This document shows positions 7,859 to 8,987 of a DNA stretch of 8,987 nt, one piece after another (positions within the stretch are counted from its first letter, which is position 1; each line of letters opens with the position of its first letter). Location of the stretch: the NCBI GenBank assembly GCA_046540855.1, contig JBKHEJ010000111.1:1-8987 (forward strand), given 5' to 3'. A program made the position numbers and the translations under genes. This DNA is from T1Sed10-7 sp046540855 (GTDB lineage Bacteria > Actinomycetota > Nitriliruptoria > Nitriliruptorales > Nitriliruptoraceae). Under the pieces are notes generated by a model. It had not been told where the DNA came from, searched no databases, and saw only the letters and a list, made by a program, of their open reading frames with translations.

Positions 7859-8260
7859 TCAGGCCGCGCCGGCGGTCCGGCTGGCCTCGGTGAGCACGGG
7901 GTCGTGCACCAGGGTCGGCGTGACGAGGCGCACGGGGATGCGCTCGGTCCCGGCAGCCAGGTGTGCGGCCAGCGCGTGGTGCCCGTCGACGACGTGCAGG
8001 CGTCCCCGGTGGGTGACCACGTGGACGTGCCGGTCCGACAGCGGGCGGGGGTCGGTGGTCTCGGCCAGCCACCGGACCCGGGCCGGGTCGAGTTCGAGGG
8101 CGACCGTGAGGACCTCGAGGGCGTACCTCGGGATCGTGCTGGTCACCCCGACGCGGTCACGGACCTCGAAGACGGGCCAGGAGACGTCCGGGACCTCGAC
8201 GACGCGGCCGGGCGCGTAGCGCGCGAGGGAGGTGGGGAGCGGTTCGGGGAGCACGAACAT
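7859..8260 (-). CDS. ParB/sulfiredoxin-fold domain protein, stand-alone
   Basis: The 133-residue product carries a single ParB-like N-terminal (ParBc) domain. The key motif is HVVDGHHALAAHLAAG (89-104) followed by IPVRLV (108-113), matching the usual vvDGhHRlaAalaaG..ipv pattern, with a preceding strand VHVVTHRGRL (79-88). There is no helix-turn-helix or dimerisation domain, so it is not a chromosome-partitioning ParB. The superfamily includes CTPases, nucleases, kinases and sulfiredoxins, so the reaction cannot be assigned. The usual Arg of the DGHHR motif is Ala96 here. The ATG at 8260 was chosen because the 86 further upstream open-frame residues are low-complexity and would cover a probable promoter; only a weak CAGGT ribosome site precedes it. 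The nuclease lipoprotein follows 3 bases downstream, so the two are likely one operon. Confidence 0.72.
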   Translation of the reverse strand: MFVLPEPLPTSLARYAPGRVVEVPDVSWPVFEVRDRVGVTSTIPRYALEVLTVALELDPARVRWLAETTDPRPLSDRHVHVVTHRGRLHVVDGHHALAAHLAAGTERIPVRLVTPTLVHDPVLTEASRTAGAA

Positions 8261-8321
8261 GGCGACGACCTGTGGCGGTGAGAGGGGAGCGGAGCCAGGA
8301 GTGGAGCCGTCGGGGCTTCGC

Positions 8322-8327
8322 ACGGTA
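8322..8327 (-). promoter_or_regulatory. Candidate -10 box (TACCGT) for the ParB-like/nuclease pair
   Basis: TACCGT on the minus strand fits TANNNT and predicts a start near 8315 with a leader of about 55 bases. The same hexamer is upstream of prfC at 5878-5873. No -35 is recognisable. Confidence 0.27.
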
Positions 8328-8353
8328 GCGAGCCGCGGACGGGCCGGAGGCCA

Positions 8354-8372
8354 GCACGGACGGTGGCCGTGC
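8354..8372 (-). terminator. Hairpin downstream of the membrane-protein gene
   Basis: GCACGG (8354-8359) and CCGTGC (8367-8372) form a perfect 6-base-pair stem with a 7-base loop, 32 bases past the membrane-protein stop codon. There is no T-tract. It could be a weak terminator, or a protein-binding dyad upstream of the ParB-like promoter. Confidence 0.25.
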
Positions 8373-8403
8373 ACCCCGCGCATGACCGCCCCCGGGGTCC
8401 CGG

Positions 8404-8790
8404 TCAGGTCCCGGCCAGGAGGGCCCGCACATCGACGACCAGGACGACGGAGAGCAGCACGAGCACGACCGCGATGAAGCCGGTGTAGGCCCAGCGCCGG
8501 CTCCAGTCGGCCAGCCACACCCGGCGCAGGCTGTGGATGGAGAGCACCATCGCGGCCAGCACGAGCAGCACCGACAGCGGACGGGCCAGCACCCCGACCC
8601 AGCCGACGACCGGCGCGAGCGCGGGCAGCAGCGCGTAGGTGATGATGCAGCGCACCCCGGACAGCCAGATCGATCCCTTGAGGGAGAGCAACGCCTGGTG
8701 ATCGGTCTCGCCGATACGCAGCACCTGGCGTGCGAGCCGGTCCGCGGCCGACCGTGCCGGCAGGTCCTGCACGGCCTCCTCGGTGCTCAT
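8404..8790 (-). CDS. Small three-helix membrane protein of unknown function
   Basis: I do not recognise a function. The 128-residue product has a soluble, charged N-terminus (1-38) containing ARQVLRIGETDHQALLSLKG (20-39), then hydrophobic segments at about 45-66, 70-88 and 101-121. A basic, Trp-containing loop LRRVWLADWSRRW (88-100) between helices 2 and 3 is consistent with a cytoplasmic loop by the positive-inside rule. The block LKGSIWLSGVRCIITYALLP resembles small conserved hypothetical membrane proteins of actinobacteria, from memory only. The ATG at 8790 is well supported by AGGAG 6 bases upstream; the frame stays open to 8913 but those residues look non-coding. It is the first of three minus-strand genes, but a 143-base gap separates it from the ParB-like gene, so it is probably a separate unit. 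Confidence 0.8.
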   Translation of the reverse strand: MSTEEAVQDLPARSAADRLARQVLRIGETDHQALLSLKGSIWLSGVRCIITYALLPALAPVVGWVGVLARPLSVLLVLAAMVLSIHSLRRVWLADWSRRWAYTGFIAVVLVLLSVVLVVDVRALLAGT

Positions 8791-8796
8791 CGCTCG

Positions 8797-8801
8797 CTCC
8801 T
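8797..8801 (-). promoter_or_regulatory. Ribosome binding site AGGAG of the membrane-protein gene
   Basis: AGGAG on the minus strand is 6 bases before the ATG at 8790 and fixes that start against the longer open frame to 8913. Confidence 0.7.
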
Positions 8802-8803
8802 CA

Positions 8804-8815
8804 CACGGTGCCGTG
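8804..8815. promoter_or_regulatory. Dyad CACGG-TG-CCGTG beside the ribosome site
   Basis: A perfect 5-base inverted repeat with a 2-base centre lies 2 bases upstream of the AGGAG of the membrane-protein gene, between it and the candidate -10 box. It could be an operator half-site pair or a small leader hairpin. The short length means chance is possible in such GC-rich sequence. Confidence 0.22.
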
Positions 8816-8838
8816 ACGTCCGTCGGCCCCGGACGGCA

Positions 8839-8844
8839 AGGGTA
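8839..8844 (-). promoter_or_regulatory. Candidate -10 box (TACCCT) for the membrane-protein gene
   Basis: TACCCT on the minus strand, the same hexamer as before the Fur-family gene, predicts a start near 8832 and a leader of about 42 bases with a good ribosome site. No -35 is recognisable. Confidence 0.33.
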
Positions 8845-8928
8845 CGCACCGACCCGCCGGCCGTGCGAAGCGACCGGCGTCCGCGGCACCCGCCCGCAGG
8901 CAGCGCCACGCACGCCGCGCGAGGGCCT

Positions 8929-8960
8929 CGGCTCGCCGGCTACGCCCGCGAGCCGTAGCC
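8929..8960. repeat. Two interleaved inverted repeats at the right edge
   Basis: CGGCTCGC (8929-8936) pairs with GCGAGCCG (8948-8955), and GGCTAC (8938-8943) pairs with GTAGCC (8955-8960); both have 11-base loops. The arms alternate, so the two stems are interleaved rather than nested. This may be a regulatory site or terminator for a gene beyond the window, or compositional chance. Confidence 0.3.
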
Positions 8961-8961
8961 T
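8956..8961 (+). promoter_or_regulatory. Possible -10 box (TAGCCT) for a gene beyond the right edge
   Basis: TAGCCT fits TANNNT and is followed by a purine-rich GGGGTGGGGG (8969-8978) that could be a ribosome site. No start codon is visible before the window ends, so this is only a suggestion. Confidence 0.15.
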
Positions 8962-8987
8962 GCCGGCCGGGGTGGGGGCCGAGCCGG

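Noticed and set aside
7859..8260. ParB-like gene as a chromosome or plasmid partition gene
   Set aside because: There is no ParA partner, no helix-turn-helix domain and no parS-like palindrome nearby.
8261..8518. N-terminal extension of the ParB-like gene to 8518
   Set aside because: The extra residues are low-complexity, overlap the end of the membrane-protein gene and cover the hairpin and promoter candidate.
8315..8871. An 11-base inverted repeat, GCTTCGCACGG at 8315-8325 and its complement at 8861-8871
   Set aside because: An 11-base match is expected by chance in a window of this size and composition, and the flanks differ.

Overview
The window looks like ordinary chromosomal DNA from a very GC-rich, Gram-positive-type bacterium, most likely an actinomycete-like member of Actinomycetota. 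The signs are the strong G/C preference at third codon positions, frequent GTG starts, candidate -10 boxes of the TANNNT type, a probable leaderless gene, an LCP cell-wall ligase with an actinobacterial-style RARxxDDDFGRIxRQQ signature, and a small membrane protein that resembles actinobacterial hypothetical proteins. I cannot fix a genus; a deep-branching actinobacterial class is possible. I see no tRNA, rRNA, CRISPR array, insertion sequence, integrase or phage gene.

Left block (8-2111, plus strand): a single-polypeptide SF2 DEAD/DEAH-type helicase, whose true start may lie left of the window, followed after 31 bases by a Fur-family metal- or peroxide-responsive repressor. The repressor appears to have its own promoter and a leaderless mRNA. 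A GC-rich cluster of mutually exclusive hairpins (2112-2151) separates it from the convergent block that follows.

Middle block (5805-2163, minus strand): prfC (peptide chain release factor 3) is upstream, then a CPA2-type cation/proton antiporter fused to two tandem universal-stress-protein domains. The 133-base gap and a candidate -10 box suggest the two need not be strictly co-transcribed. The antiporter appears to lack an acidic residue expected in the ion-binding helix.

Right block: a 194-base divergent intergenic region carries promoters for prfC (minus) and an LCP family cell-wall glycopolymer ligase (plus, 6000-7247). The LCP gene converges, with only 5 bases between stop codons, on a minus-strand cluster. 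Read in its own direction that cluster is a small three-helix membrane protein (8790-8404), a ParB/sulfiredoxin-fold protein (8260-7859) and a staphylococcal-nuclease-like lipoprotein (7855-7253). The last two are 3 bases apart and probably co-translated.

No intergenic stretch exceeds 300 bases. The right edge (8791-8987) holds no convincing gene; it carries the promoter of the membrane protein, a dyad beside its ribosome binding site, and interleaved inverted repeats at 8929-8960. Overall the window is largely housekeeping and envelope functions. I found no clear new multi-gene system; the most unusual points are the antiporter substitution, the ParB-like/nuclease gene pair and the leaderless regulator.
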